Shown here: positions 1 to 8,954 of the stretch, piece by piece
How the letters are laid out: every line of letters starts with the position of its first letter
How positions within the stretch are numbered: position 1 is the stretch's first letter
Origin: Bacteroidales bacterium
GTDB taxonomy: Bacteria > Bacteroidota > Bacteroidia > Bacteroidales > UBA7960
Direction of reading: 5' to 3'
Assembly: GCA_003557765.1 (NCBI GenBank)
Contig: PWNO01000079.1
Location: 1 to 58,666 of the forward strand
DNA: 58,666 nt
Made by a program: the position numbers and the translations under genes
Notes under the pieces: generated by a model
What the model was told of the DNA's origin: nothing
What the model saw: the letters and a program-made list of their open reading frames with translations, nothing else
Databases searched by the model: none

Positions 1-1
1 A

Positions 2-700
2 CTATACAACGCCACAGTGACCCGCATCCGGCGCAGCGGCATAGATATCTCTCCAAGAGGCAATACCGCGTTGCGTTTTGGGGATAAGGTCTTACTGGCG
101 GCAGATGATGAAAACATGCCAAAGGTCATGCAGCTGCTTGGCAACAATGAAAAACGCCTCAGTGAAACCAATTTCCTGCCAATCAGTTTAGGCATCGTCA
201 TCGGGGTATTACTGGGTGCCATCAACTTTCCTTTTTTTGGCCTTTTTGAGTTTTCACTGGGAATCACAGGAGGTGTATTAATCTCCGCACTCATATTAAG
301 CAAAATCGGAAAAACCGGTCCCATCATCTGGAACATGTCCGGAGGGGCAAACAATCTGTTACGGAAATTGGGGTTACTGATGTTCCTTGCCACGGTAGGC
401 ACGCATGCCGGCGCACATATCGTGGAGGCACTAACGGATTATGGCTGGACCATCCTGTACACCGGTATGATCATCACGGTCGTCCCCATGACCACTACGG
501 TAATTATTGGACATAAATTTTTAAAGATCAACTTTGCCACCCTTCTTGGTGTCATTTCGGGAAGTATGACCAGCACACCGGCCCTGGCTGCAGCAGACGC
601 CAAAACGGAAAGTGATGCAGCCTCCATGGGGTATGCCACCGTATACCCGCTGGCCATTGTGCTGATGATCATCTTTTCGCAAATCCTCAGTGTGATTTAG
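2..700 (+). CDS. AspT/YidE/YbjL-family antiporter, C-terminal part (5' end outside window)
   Basis: This is the C-terminal portion of a putative aspartate:alanine-exchanger-type membrane transporter. The reading frame is open from the first bases, so the start lies outside the window. The visible part begins with the end of a TrkA-C-like soluble domain (the segment around GDKVLLAADDEN). It continues with about five hydrophobic segments, including glycine-rich SLGITGGVLISALI and the family-like stretch SGSMTSTPALAAA near the C-terminus, which matches the second half of the duplicated AspT/YidE membrane domain. Substrate cannot be told from this fragment. It ends at TAG with no obvious strong terminator. 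The family assignment is fairly secure; the transported compound is unknown. Confidence 0.8.
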   Translation, partial: LYNATVTRIRRSGIDISPRGNTALRFGDKVLLAADDENMPKVMQLLGNNEKRLSETNFLPISLGIVIGVLLGAINFPFFGLFEFSLGITGGVLISALILSKIGKTGPIIWNMSGGANNLLRKLGLLMFLATVGTHAGAHIVEALTDYGWTILYTGMIITVVPMTTTVIIGHKFLKINFATLLGVISGSMTSTPALAAADAKTESDAASMGYATVYPLAIVLMIIFSQILSVI

Positions 701-742
701 TGTTTTGCTAACACAATAATAACATCACTCAAAAAGGACTAT

Positions 743-761
743 CCACCGCAAAAGGAGGTGG
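743..761. repeat. Inverted repeat, 5-bp arms
   Basis: CCACC at 743-747 and GGTGG at 757-761 flank the 9-nt loop GCAAAAGGA. It lies 43 nt after the antiporter stop codon. On the minus strand it is followed by a short T-run, but no minus-strand gene ends here. It could be a weak terminator or a piece of a dispersed repeat. Confidence 0.4.
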
Positions 762-958
762 CTCATACCCCGGTTTCTGCTCACACCACGAATTTCTCCT
801 GTCGCACAATCCCTCGGGTAAAGTCCCGGCAAAACAAATTCTGATAATGAATTCTCCGGCAAAATGAGATTATACACTCCGTAACGAATATACTGATTAG
901 CCGACTGCAATCCATATCACAAAATAATGAGATCCTAAACCCGGGTTGTAATTTCTAT

Positions 959-966
959 TAAATTTG
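959..966 (+). promoter_or_regulatory. Candidate Bacteroidetes -7 element (TAAATTTG)
   Basis: TAAATTTG fits the TAnnTTTG consensus and lies 31 nt before the ATG at 998. This would give a short leader of about 25 nt. No TTG -33 element is seen at the usual 17-23 nt spacing, so support comes from the -7 motif and position only. Confidence 0.4.
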
Positions 967-997
967 TGCAAAATTATCACAGTTAAACACATTGCAT

Positions 998-1462
998 ATG
1001 GCAACGAACATGATTAATAACCCCGAAAAGATCCGGGAGATCATTGACAAGTGCGACACTTGTTATGTGGGGATGGTTGATACCGAAGGTAAGCCATATG
1101 TGCTGCCTTTTAATTTCGGATATGAAGATGGCAGGATATACCTGCACATGGCGCCTTCAGGGAAAAAGAACGATATACTGCCAAAGCATCCGGAAGTTTG
1201 TGTAGCTTTTTCCACTGACCACGAACTTTTTCACCGGCATGAAAAGGTAGCTTGCAGTTACGGTATGAAGTACCGGAGCGTGCTGGCTTATGGTAAGGCT
1301 GTTAAGATAGCGGATTACGAGGAAAAAGTGCGCATCATGAATGTAACCATGCAAAAATACACAGGCAAGGACTTTTCCTATAATGCCCCGGCCATCAATA
1401 ACGTAACGATATATACGATAGAAGTATCAAAAATTGAAGGCAAACTTTCGGGATATTTTTAG
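998..1462 (+). CDS. Pyridoxamine 5'-phosphate oxidase-fold (NimA-like) flavin-binding protein
   Basis: A protein of about 154 residues with the split-barrel fold of the pyridoxamine 5'-phosphate oxidase-like superfamily. Family-like cues are the N-terminal CDTCYVGMVD strand, the NFGYEDGRIYLHMAPSGKK segment with its glycine/lysine turn that commonly contacts flavin phosphate, and the later YRSVLAYGKA strand. Relatives include 5-nitroimidazole reductases of the Nim type and many uncharacterised Bacteroidetes proteins, so I infer a cytosolic FMN- or haem-binding redox role without naming a substrate. I chose the ATG at 998 over an in-frame TTG six bases earlier because of the ATG and the -7 box spacing. 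It stands alone and converges on obg. Confidence 0.75.
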   Translation: MATNMINNPEKIREIIDKCDTCYVGMVDTEGKPYVLPFNFGYEDGRIYLHMAPSGKKNDILPKHPEVCVAFSTDHELFHRHEKVACSYGMKYRSVLAYGKAVKIADYEEKVRIMNVTMQKYTGKDFSYNAPAINNVTIYTIEVSKIEGKLSGYF

Positions 1463-1545
1463 CCTCCGGGAATGACCTGATAAGGGGCATCATGCGACCT
1501 GCCGCAGGTTTGAATGACATCTGTCCTATCCTGCTTCCGGCAAAT

Positions 1546-2556
1546 TCAGTCTTCGGCGTCGCGATTCATCATTTGCCACAGGGTATCTTTCAGCTGCAGG
1601 ATCCCTTCCTGGGTGTGGGATGAGATCAATACTTTAGGCACATCGGGCAGATCGGCTTCCAGGTTCGACTGAAACTCTTCGCGGAGGTCCGGGGGCATCA
1701 GGTCCATTTTGGTCACTGCCAGCAGGCGATCTTTGTCGAGCAATTCGGGGTTAAAAGCTTTAAGCTCCTGCAGCAAGATCTTATACTCGGCAGCTATATC
1801 CTGGTTATCGGCGGGAATCATGAACAGCAGCAACGCATTCCTTTCGATGTGTTTCAGGAAGCGATGGCCGAGACCTTTCCCCTTGTGCGCTCCTTCAATG
1901 ATTCCAGGGATATCTGCCATCACAAAAGACCTGTCGTCGCGGTATGCAACCATTCCGAGGTTAGGTACGAGTGTGGTGAAAGGATAATCGGCGATGGCAG
2001 GTTTGGCGGCGCTCACCACCGACAGCAGGGTCGACTTTCCGGCATTTGGAAACCCGACAAGGCCCACATCGGCGAGCACTTTCAATTCCAGGACGAACCA
2101 TTTTTCCTGACCGGGCTCACCGGGTTGGGCATAGCGTGGAGTTTGCCGCGTACTGGACTTAAAATGCACATTGCCGCGACCGCCTTTACCACCGCGGAGC
2201 AACACAAAGGTTTCTCCATGCTCCGTAATCTCTTTCAGGGTTTCATTGGTGCCTGCATCTTTTGCAACCGTACCCAGGGGAACTTCAATGATTACATCTT
2301 TTCCTGAAGCCCCTGTGCTGCGCTGCTTTCCTCCAGGCTCGCCTGAATCTGCGCTCAGGTGACGGGTATATTTCAAGTGGAGAAGGGTCCAGAGATGACT
2401 GTTGCCCTTGAGGATAATATGACCGCCCCGTCCGCCATCACCACCATCCGGACCGCCTTTGGGGACAAACTTTTCGCGGCGCAGATGAGCCGAACCAGCT
2501 CCACCTTTGCCGGAACGGCACTGGATCTTGATGTAATCTATAAAATTGGCATTCAT
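1546..2556 (-). CDS. obg: Obg-family GTPase
   Basis: Ribosome-associated GTPase of the Obg/CgtA family (336 residues), acting in late 50S assembly and stress signalling. Residues 1-160 form the glycine-rich Obg fold (for example RSGKGGAGS and [12 protein letters not shown]). The G domain follows: G1 GFPNAGKS at 168-175, switch DYPFTT at about 190, G3 DIPG at 215-218, and G4 TKMD at 282-285, where many homologues have NKxD. There is no C-terminal OCT extension, normal for many lineages. It is the last gene of hpt-adk-obg on this strand, 21 nt after adk, and is probably cotranscribed with it. Identification is secure. Confidence 0.95.
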   Translation of the reverse strand: MNANFIDYIKIQCRSGKGGAGSAHLRREKFVPKGGPDGGDGGRGGHIILKGNSHLWTLLHLKYTRHLSADSGEPGGKQRSTGASGKDVIIEVPLGTVAKDAGTNETLKEITEHGETFVLLRGGKGGRGNVHFKSSTRQTPRYAQPGEPGQEKWFVLELKVLADVGLVGFPNAGKSTLLSVVSAAKPAIADYPFTTLVPNLGMVAYRDDRSFVMADIPGIIEGAHKGKGLGHRFLKHIERNALLLFMIPADNQDIAAEYKILLQELKAFNPELLDKDRLLAVTKMDLMPPDLREEFQSNLEADLPDVPKVLISSHTQEGILQLKDTLWQMMNRDAED

Positions 2557-2577
2557 GGACTGGAGGTCAACAAAGTA

Positions 2578-3180
2578 CTAATCTATCTGGGAAATCACCT
2601 TTTCGGTTTCCAAATAGGTATCGATGGCGTGGCATATCTTTCCAAAGACTTCATCCACATGAGCCATACCATTGATTGCCACAAATTTTCCCTGTTCCTT
2701 ATAGTAAGAAATCAAAGGCATGGTTTGATCCTCATAAACCTGCAAACGCCTGTGAACAATCTTTTCGGAATCATCGCTCCTCCCAGAATCCTGCCCTCGA
2801 CCCAGGATGCGCTTGAAAAGTTCTTCCCTTTCCACTTCCACGGCGATCACCAGACATAAGGGTATGCCGTTCCTGTCAAGCATTTGATCCAGCGCTTCGG
2901 CCTGCACAATTGTCCTGGGAAAACCATCAAAAATAAAACCGGGCGAATCCATATGTGCGGATGCCCGGCTATACAGCTCCCTCAAAACGATATCGTCAGG
3001 AACCAAAAGGCCTTTGTCGATATATTTTCGGGCCTCCTGCCCCAAAGGCGTATTCTTTTCTATCTCTTCACGGAACAAATCACCCGTAGAAAGATGTATC
3101 AGGTCATACTTTTCCACAATCCTGGTCGACTGTGTGCCTTTCCCCGACCCTGGAGGGCCAAAAATAATGATATTGAGCAT
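2578..3180 (-). CDS. adk: Adenylate kinase
   Basis: Adenylate kinase interconverts ATP + AMP and 2 ADP in the cytosol. The P-loop GPPGSGKGT lies at residues 8-16, followed by the AMP-binding segment HLSTGDLFREE and the FDGFPRT motif. The protein has 200 residues and a short LID, with no zinc-binding cysteine cluster between GRGQDSGR and the helix beginning KIVHRRLQVYED. This is shorter than the 214-residue E. coli form but common for Bacteroidetes. It sits between hpt and obg on the same strand, with 52 nt to hpt and 21 nt to obg, so a purine-salvage/housekeeping operon is likely. Confidence 0.96.
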   Translation of the reverse strand: MLNIIIFGPPGSGKGTQSTRIVEKYDLIHLSTGDLFREEIEKNTPLGQEARKYIDKGLLVPDDIVLRELYSRASAHMDSPGFIFDGFPRTIVQAEALDQMLDRNGIPLCLVIAVEVEREELFKRILGRGQDSGRSDDSEKIVHRRLQVYEDQTMPLISYYKEQGKFVAINGMAHVDEVFGKICHAIDTYLETEKVISQID

Positions 3181-3232
3181 AATGCAAAATGTTATCCGGG
3201 TACGATAAATAGGTACTGGTTAATAGTAATGA

Positions 3233-3769
3233 CTAGTCAACGATCTTGTAAATATCTTTGTAATTGCGGCCATACCCGTTATAATCCAGGCCATAACCTA
3301 CAATGAAATCATTCGGGATCTCCATACCCACATAATCGGGTTTTACATCTTTTTGCACAGCATCCGGTTTTAGCAACAGGGTAGCTACCCGCACGCTTTT
3401 TGGCAAATATGTGGAAAGGTCGTTCACCAAATGTGAAATGGTGATGCCACTATCAACAATATCTTCAAGAATAAGCACATCTCTTCCTTTAATATCATCA
3501 TTGAGGCCGATCAATGTTTTTACTTCGCCAGTCGTCTGTGTGCCGGTATAAGATGAGAGCCTGATGAAGCTGATCTCACAATCTCCCTGGTAATGTTTCA
3601 GCAAGTCAGCCGCGAAAATGAATGCCCCATTCAGCACGCAAAGAAATAGCGGTGTGGTGTTACGATAGTCTGCGGATATTTGAACAGCCATTTCTTTAAC
3701 CACTTTCAGGATTTGCTCGTGAGAGATGTTTCGCGCAAATTCTTTATCCAGGATGTTAACTCGCTCCAT
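3233..3769 (-). CDS. hpt: Hypoxanthine phosphoribosyltransferase
   Basis: Purine salvage enzyme that joins hypoxanthine (or guanine) to PRPP to give IMP or GMP. The diagnostic PRPP loop VLILEDIVDSGIT is at residues 98-110. The N-terminal flexible loop region (RLSSYTGTQTTGEVK) and the base-contacting C-terminal segment DYVGMEIPNDFIVGYG are both present. At 178 residues it has the usual length. It is the first gene of hpt-adk-obg on the minus strand and has a candidate TATTTTTG promoter element 31 nt upstream of its ATG. Substrate preference between hypoxanthine and guanine cannot be fixed by eye. Confidence 0.95.
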   Translation of the reverse strand: MERVNILDKEFARNISHEQILKVVKEMAVQISADYRNTTPLFLCVLNGAFIFAADLLKHYQGDCEISFIRLSSYTGTQTTGEVKTLIGLNDDIKGRDVLILEDIVDSGITISHLVNDLSTYLPKSVRVATLLLKPDAVQKDVKPDYVGMEIPNDFIVGYGLDYNGYGRNYKDIYKIVD

Positions 3770-3799
3770 TGATAAATTTTTTTAACCGGTCATAAACTA

Positions 3800-3807
3800 C
3801 AAAAATA
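3800..3807 (-). promoter_or_regulatory. Candidate -7 element for hpt-adk-obg (TATTTTTG)
   Basis: On the minus strand TATTTTTG fits TAnnTTTG and lies about 31 nt upstream of the hpt ATG. A TTG occurs 16 nt further upstream (3824-3826), slightly closer than usual for this phylum. The opposite strand of the same gap has a weaker TTACTTTGC at 3934-3942, which may serve truA. Confidence 0.45.
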
Positions 3808-3981
3808 AAAGAATACCTCGGTTCAATCACCATGATTCTCAAAAAATATGAACAAATTTGATTAATCCCTTGAAAAACCTTGTCCTAAAGCAAAAAACAG
3901 CGTGTAAAAGTTCCATTCATTCATGATATTCCATTACTTTGCATTAAAATGAACGATGACACAGGCAAAACCGTGTAATCA

Positions 3982-4773
3982 ATGGACGATAAACCGACAT
4001 TTCGTTATTTCATAAGGATGGCCTATATGGGTACACACCATAACGGCTGGCAGGTACAGTCCTCAGCACCTTCCATCCAGGGTGACACGGAGCGTGCATT
4101 AAGCATTCTGTTGAGAGAGCAGGTGCGACTCACGGGTGCGGGTCGAACAGACACCGGGGTGCATGCGCAGCAATATTATGCACATTTTAACAGCCGGCAT
4201 TCGCCGGAGCAACTGGCATCCATGTCAGTGGTATTTAAATGCAACCGCATACTGCCACCCTCCATTGCGGTATATGAAATATTCCCGGTACATCCAAAGG
4301 CCCATGCCCGTTTTCATGCCACACAAAGGACTTATCATTATTTTATCAGCACCAAAAAAGACCCGTTTTGGCATGACAGGGCCTGGATTTACGAACGCAA
4401 GCTCGACATCAATCGCATGCAAGAAGCAGCCCAACTGTTGTTGCAGCACAATGACTTCGGAAGTTTTGCCAAGTCTAACACCCAGGTAAAAACCAACATA
4501 TGTCAGGTTAATACAGCAGAATGGGAAACCGCATCGCATATACTACGTTTCCGCATTCGCGCCGATCGTTTTCTCCGTAACATGGTTCGTGCCATTACAG
4601 GGACATTGACAGATGTTGGCCTTGGAAAGATCAGCGTGAATGATTTCAGTAAGATCATAGAAGCCAGGGATCGTTCCCGCGCAGGTTATTCTGCGCCAGC
4701 CTGCGGCTTGCACCTTGTTCACATTGAATACCCTGACAAATTGTTTCAGGGGTACCATCCGGCAGAGCAGTGA
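3982..4773 (+). CDS. truA: tRNA pseudouridine synthase A
   Basis: Isomerises uridines 38-40 in the anticodon stem-loop of tRNAs. The catalytic motif GAGRTDTGVHA is present with the nucleophilic aspartate at residue 57, preceded by the N-terminal AYMGTHHNGWQVQ segment and followed by the conserved RTYHYFI and DRFLRNMVR regions. At 263 residues it is full length for TruA. It is divergent from hpt and convergent with the AI-2E-type permease, with only 17 nt between the two stop codons. A single-gene transcript is likely. Confidence 0.95.
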   Translation: MDDKPTFRYFIRMAYMGTHHNGWQVQSSAPSIQGDTERALSILLREQVRLTGAGRTDTGVHAQQYYAHFNSRHSPEQLASMSVVFKCNRILPPSIAVYEIFPVHPKAHARFHATQRTYHYFISTKKDPFWHDRAWIYERKLDINRMQEAAQLLLQHNDFGSFAKSNTQVKTNICQVNTAEWETASHILRFRIRADRFLRNMVRAITGTLTDVGLGKISVNDFSKIIEARDRSRAGYSAPACGLHLVHIEYPDKLFQGYHPAEQ

Positions 4774-4790
4774 AGCCACGACCAAAACCC

Positions 4791-5939
4791 TTAGGAACCT
4801 TTACTTTTCTTTGTCCTGATTTTATCCCGGAGCGCCTTCATTCTTTTTGCCCGGTAGCGTTGCCTTGCCGGAGAGATATTTGAAGTTTTGGTGTCTCCCA
4901 AAAGGAAACCATAGGGTTCCATGCCATCCGTTTCATCAAAGATCACCTTCAGTATGGCCATGCCAGGTATGAACAGGATCATTCCGGTTAAGCCCCAAAT
5001 AAAGTTACCAACAAAAAGGGCAAATATGGTCATGAGGGGGTTCATGCTGACCTTACCACCCACAATCTTTGGCGTAAAGATATTGCTTTCAGCCAGTTGT
5101 ATTACGTAAAAGACTGCAAAGACACCGAAAGGATACCATAAGGAGTCTTTGGTAAGCAGCGCATACACAATGGGTAGGGTGGCACCGATAAATGGACCGA
5201 GGAAGGGGATGACATTCAGGATGGCTGCAAACACAGCGAAGAGCATGGCATGTCTGATCCCCAGGCTGAAGAGCGCTATACTATTCAGTGTGGCAAGGAT
5301 CAGGATCACGATAAACATGCCGACGATGTAATTTTGCACAACCAGTTTGACCTTGTGCACCACAGAGCTGACCTTGTCCTGGTGACGGTCAGGGAACGCC
5401 CGCATGACAAAGGCAATGAGAAAATGCCTGAAATAGAGAAAGAGAAAAATGTATATTGGAATAATAAAAACAATGGTGATGGTTGTAGCTGTGGCGATCA
5501 CGCCTTGCGTCAATGTAGCTACATTCTCCCGGATATATCTGAAAACAGCAGTTTGCACATTTTCAAAGGAGATGGGAACTGCACCATCGATATGTCTTTC
5601 GCTGAATGCATTAAAAGCTTCAATCCATTCATTAACCTTTCGTTCCAGATGACCAATTTCGTCAGCAAACCCGATAAGCTGATTATAAAAGAAGTAGGCC
5701 AGGCCAAATACGAAAGCCAGCAGGGCGATCACACTGATGGCTACGGCAATTAATTTAGGGAAGCCGTTTTGTTCAAGATAAGAAGAAAGCGGACTGATTA
5801 ATACGGCCAGCAACCCGGCTATCAGCAGCGGCACAAGCACGCCTTTCGCGGTGATCATGATGAATACTGCCAGCACGATGGTCAGCAGCACCATGGGAAT
5901 TTTAATATACAGCGGAAATCTTTGTTCCATGGTATTCAT
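4791..5939 (-). CDS. AI-2E (PerM/YdiK) family membrane permease
   Basis: A 382-residue integral membrane protein with roughly eight hydrophobic helices and a soluble segment of about 90 residues after the second pair. This is the layout of the AI-2E/PerM/YdiK superfamily. The segments IPFLGPFIGATLPIVYALLT and the later LIGMILF-like helices with GGKVSMNPLMTIFALFVG match the conserved second half. Family members export varied substrates, including autoinducer-2 and ions, so the cargo is unknown. It starts 8 nt after the amidase stop codon and is probably cotranscribed with amidase, ygeW and ygeY. The C-terminus is basic (KKSKG). Confidence 0.85.
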   Translation of the reverse strand: MNTMEQRFPLYIKIPMVLLTIVLAVFIMITAKGVLVPLLIAGLLAVLISPLSSYLEQNGFPKLIAVAISVIALLAFVFGLAYFFYNQLIGFADEIGHLERKVNEWIEAFNAFSERHIDGAVPISFENVQTAVFRYIRENVATLTQGVIATATTITIVFIIPIYIFLFLYFRHFLIAFVMRAFPDRHQDKVSSVVHKVKLVVQNYIVGMFIVILILATLNSIALFSLGIRHAMLFAVFAAILNVIPFLGPFIGATLPIVYALLTKDSLWYPFGVFAVFYVIQLAESNIFTPKIVGGKVSMNPLMTIFALFVGNFIWGLTGMILFIPGMAILKVIFDETDGMEPYGFLLGDTKTSNISPARQRYRAKRMKALRDKIRTKKSKGS

Positions 5940-5947
5940 ATTTTCGT

Positions 5948-7621
5948 TTACTCCTCTTGCTGAATGGGATCAAACAATGGGGGTCTTACTATGTGGTGGT
6001 TGCTTGCTTCCTGCCATTTAGCGGCCAATGCAAGCAGGTTTGCTTCCTGAAAGAGTGGAGCAATGAATGTAATGCTTGAAGGGCTTCCTGTTTCATTAAT
6101 GCCATTGGGCATCACCACACAAGGATGACCGGTAAGATTGGTGACCAACAGTTGATTTCCTCCAAAGGAGGGCGTAACAATCACATCATACTGCGTCATC
6201 AGTGCATTAACCTCCCGGACAAGCATTTGCCTAACCCTATTGGCATTGATGTATTCTACTGCTGGGATGAATCGGGCTGCCCTGAAAAAATTTGGCCAGG
6301 CATTTACAGATTGGTTCAGGAGCAGAGAGTCGCGACCGGAGACGGTCAGTTCGTCAAATGCTGCAGCAGCCTCTGCGTATAATATGATACGCAGGGCATT
6401 CACAGGTAAAGTAAATTGCCAGTCTACCGGCTGAAGATCTACATCCATAGCTCGCAAGTCGGCAAGGACCTGGCTGTCGAGGCTTCTTCCTGCGTAATCT
6501 TCATCAAAATATTTCGCGATATAACCTACACGCAGTGAAGACACATCCACTTCATCGTCATAGTAAAAGCCAGCCTCTATTAAATTATCGTCTTTGCCAT
6601 CGGGGCCACGGATTGCATCAAATACAATTGCAGCATCATGTGCGCTTCTGGTCATGGGGCCTATTTTATCCATTGTCCAGCTAAGGGTCATGGCCCCATC
6701 CCTGCTTACACGCCCCCATGATGGTCTGAGTCCGGTGACACCACATCGGGTTGAAGGCGATACGATGCTTCCCAGGGTTTCTGAACCCAGGGCAAAGGGC
6801 AGCAATCCGGCAGAAACCGCAGCTGCGGAGCCGGCTGATGAACCGCTGGAGCCTTGCTCCAGGTTCCAGGGATTCCTGGTTTGCCCGTCAAACCACACAT
6901 CCCCCATAGCCAGGGCACCCAGGCTGAGCTTAGCTACCAAAACGGCACCGGCCTTATCCAGTTTTTGCACCACGCTGGCGGTTTGTTCGATGTGCTGATC
7001 ACGGAAGGGCTCAGCTCCCCAGGTGGTGGGATACCCTTCAACTGCCAGCAGGTCCTTTACACCGTAAGGAATACCATGAAGGATACCGCGTGATTTTCCG
7101 GCAGCAAGTAAAGCGTCAGCATCCCTTGCCTGCTCCAGGGCACGCTCCCGGGTCAGGCTTACTATCGTCTGCAGCGTGTCATCATAACGCGCCAAGCGCT
7201 CAAGAAAAAACAAGGTGAGCTCTTCGGAGCTGATCTTTTGCTGATGAATCAGCGAAGCCAACTCCGTAATGCTATAAAAGGCAAGTTCATCTACGTTTTC
7301 CGGCAATGATACGTCCCTGGGAATGCTCCATGCTGTTTTTCCCTCATCTTCCGGGATTTCATATTCACCATAAAGCGGGCTAAAAGACCATGCCGGTGGC
7401 ACATCATTGTCAAGTTCCATGTCACGCAGGGCTTCAGCACTTTGCATGTGCACCCTGACAGATGGCATCATGATTTCCAATTGCTCCTGGCTGAATGAGA
7501 AGCCCAGCAGCTTGCCAGCCTGGCGAAGCATATCAATGTTGATCCCATTGCCTGAGCCAGCAAATACAATGCCCCCGAAAAAAGCCAATATAATCATCCA
7601 TGGGTAGGTTCTCCACTTCAT
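5948..7621 (-). CDS. Amidase-signature hydrolase with N-terminal membrane anchor or signal
   Basis: Amidase-signature family enzyme of 557 residues that hydrolyses carbon-nitrogen amide bonds through a Ser-cisSer-Lys triad. The lysine is in GVKDLL (K189), the cis-serine in GSSGSSAGSAAAV (about 262) and the nucleophile in GSETLGSIVSPS (about S285). All three appear intact. Before the catalytic domain are some 110 extra residues that begin with a hydrophobic helix (WMIILAFFGGIVFAG), suggesting export or anchoring at the membrane. It lies 20 nt downstream of ygeW and 8 nt upstream of the AI-2E-type gene. A role in ureide or amide breakdown with ygeW/ygeY is an inference from that placement. A signal-peptide amidase unrelated to purines is the main alternative. 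Confidence 0.85.
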   Translation of the reverse strand: MKWRTYPWMIILAFFGGIVFAGSGNGINIDMLRQAGKLLGFSFSQEQLEIMMPSVRVHMQSAEALRDMELDNDVPPAWSFSPLYGEYEIPEDEGKTAWSIPRDVSLPENVDELAFYSITELASLIHQQKISSEELTLFFLERLARYDDTLQTIVSLTRERALEQARDADALLAAGKSRGILHGIPYGVKDLLAVEGYPTTWGAEPFRDQHIEQTASVVQKLDKAGAVLVAKLSLGALAMGDVWFDGQTRNPWNLEQGSSGSSAGSAAAVSAGLLPFALGSETLGSIVSPSTRCGVTGLRPSWGRVSRDGAMTLSWTMDKIGPMTRSAHDAAIVFDAIRGPDGKDDNLIEAGFYYDDEVDVSSLRVGYIAKYFDEDYAGRSLDSQVLADLRAMDVDLQPVDWQFTLPVNALRIILYAEAAAAFDELTVSGRDSLLLNQSVNAWPNFFRAARFIPAVEYINANRVRQMLVREVNALMTQYDVIVTPSFGGNQLLVTNLTGHPCVVMPNGINETGSPSSITFIAPLFQEANLLALAAKWQEASNHHIVRPPLFDPIQQEE

Positions 7622-7641
7622 CGCCCTTGATTTTTTTATGA

Positions 7642-8838
7642 TTAAACGTAAAACACCCTCTTCCTGTTGCGTTCGATAAGTTGTTTAAGTAAGGCAGCAG
7701 GATCCGGATAACGGTTACATACCATCATGGCAGCTATGATGTAAGGTTTGTAGCTGGCTTCCATATAAGTTTCCAATCGAGAGGCTTCAAACACATCAGC
7801 CTCCACTTCACCTTTCGGGCATGAAACCCCACTGATGTCGGCCGGTAAACAATGCATGTAGCGGGCATTGCCATGCTGTGTGATGGCCTTATGTTCAGCC
7901 CCATACTCCCAGTCAACATGCTGTGCATTATTATCGAGGCATTTCTCTTCGAGATCATCTAAACCGGCCTTATCACCTGCCTTCAGAAGATCTGTTCTTT
8001 TTTCCATGATATGATATGGTGCCCAGCTTTTGGGATATACGATCTCCGCATCCTGCATGGCCTCCTTCATGTCATGATTAACCTGGAAGGAGCCACCGCT
8101 TTGTCTGGCAAAGAGCTCTGCCTTCTCAACCACATCAGGGATCAGGTCGTAACCTTCCGGGTAAGCCAGATGCACATCCATACCAAATCGCGTCATCAGG
8201 GCAATGATCCCCTGCGGCACAGACAAGGGTTTACCGTAACTTGGAGAATATGCCCAGCTCATCACAAACTTCTTACCACGCAAGGCTTCAAGTGATCCAT
8301 ATGTTTTCTGCAGGTGCATCAGGTCAGCCAGCGACTGGGTCGGATGGTCCATGTCGCACTGAAGATTGATCACACCCGGCCTTACCGGCAGGATACCCTT
8401 GGTATAACTTTCATCAAGAGAGGCTGCTATCTCACGCATATATTTATTGCCTTCACCCAGATACATGTCGTCCCTGATGCCAATGAAGTCTGTAAGGAAG
8501 GATATCATGGCCGCTGTTTCACGAACGGTTTCACCATGCGATATCTGCGACTTCTCTTCATCGAGGTCCTGAACGGCAAGGCCGAGAAAATTGCTTGCCG
8601 AGGCAAAGGAAAAACGCGTTCGTGTTGACTTGTCACGGAAGTTGGACACAGCTATACCGGTGTCAAACACCCTTGGAGAAATATGATGATCACGCATCTG
8701 CTTCAACACCGATGCCACATGGAGGATGGTACGCAGATCGCCTTCCTGCTTTTCCCAGGTCAACAAAAAATCTTTTTGATATAAGCCGCTCTCCAGGCTT
8801 TCAATAAGATCAATTTCATGGAATAATGTGGTGTTCAT
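7642..8838 (-). CDS. ygeW: Knotted carbamoyltransferase YgeW
   Basis: Transcarbamylase of the YgeW type, a knotted relative of ornithine transcarbamylase whose natural substrate is still debated. The carbamoyl-phosphate motif STRTR is at residues 71-75. YgeW-like blocks can be seen: QISHGETVRETAAMISF, WAYSPSYGKPLSVPQG and HCLPADISGVSC. These align well with what I remember of E. coli YgeW, and the length of 398 residues fits. In E. coli the gene sits with ygeX, ygeY and selenium-linked purine hydroxylase genes. Here it lies between ygeY and an amidase on the same strand, consistent with a catabolic ureide or diaminopropionate route. Confusion with N-succinylornithine transcarbamylase is possible but less likely. 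Confidence 0.9.
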   Translation of the reverse strand: MNTTLFHEIDLIESLESGLYQKDFLLTWEKQEGDLRTILHVASVLKQMRDHHISPRVFDTGIAVSNFRDKSTRTRFSFASASNFLGLAVQDLDEEKSQISHGETVRETAAMISFLTDFIGIRDDMYLGEGNKYMREIAASLDESYTKGILPVRPGVINLQCDMDHPTQSLADLMHLQKTYGSLEALRGKKFVMSWAYSPSYGKPLSVPQGIIALMTRFGMDVHLAYPEGYDLIPDVVEKAELFARQSGGSFQVNHDMKEAMQDAEIVYPKSWAPYHIMEKRTDLLKAGDKAGLDDLEEKCLDNNAQHVDWEYGAEHKAITQHGNARYMHCLPADISGVSCPKGEVEADVFEASRLETYMEASYKPYIIAAMMVCNRYPDPAALLKQLIERNRKRVFYV

Positions 8839-8954
8839 GATAAATTATTTTTCAAATGTCTAAATGTCGTTAGCAGGTCACATGCATCCGGGCATAAAAC
8901 CCATACCAATTTCAGTCCTTCACTTTGCGCGGATTCCCATCAAAGGCTTGGTTG

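Larger units (their letters stand above)
701..997. other. Intergenic region with one inverted repeat and a candidate -7 box
   Basis: This 297-nt stretch has no convincing gene. A 61-codon open frame on the minus strand (725-910) has no family resemblance I recognise. The region carries an inverted repeat at 743-761 (CCACC, 9-nt loop, GGTGG) and, near the right end, a TAAATTTG element that could drive the next gene. It may contain a decayed repetitive element, but I cannot confirm that. Confidence 0.5.
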
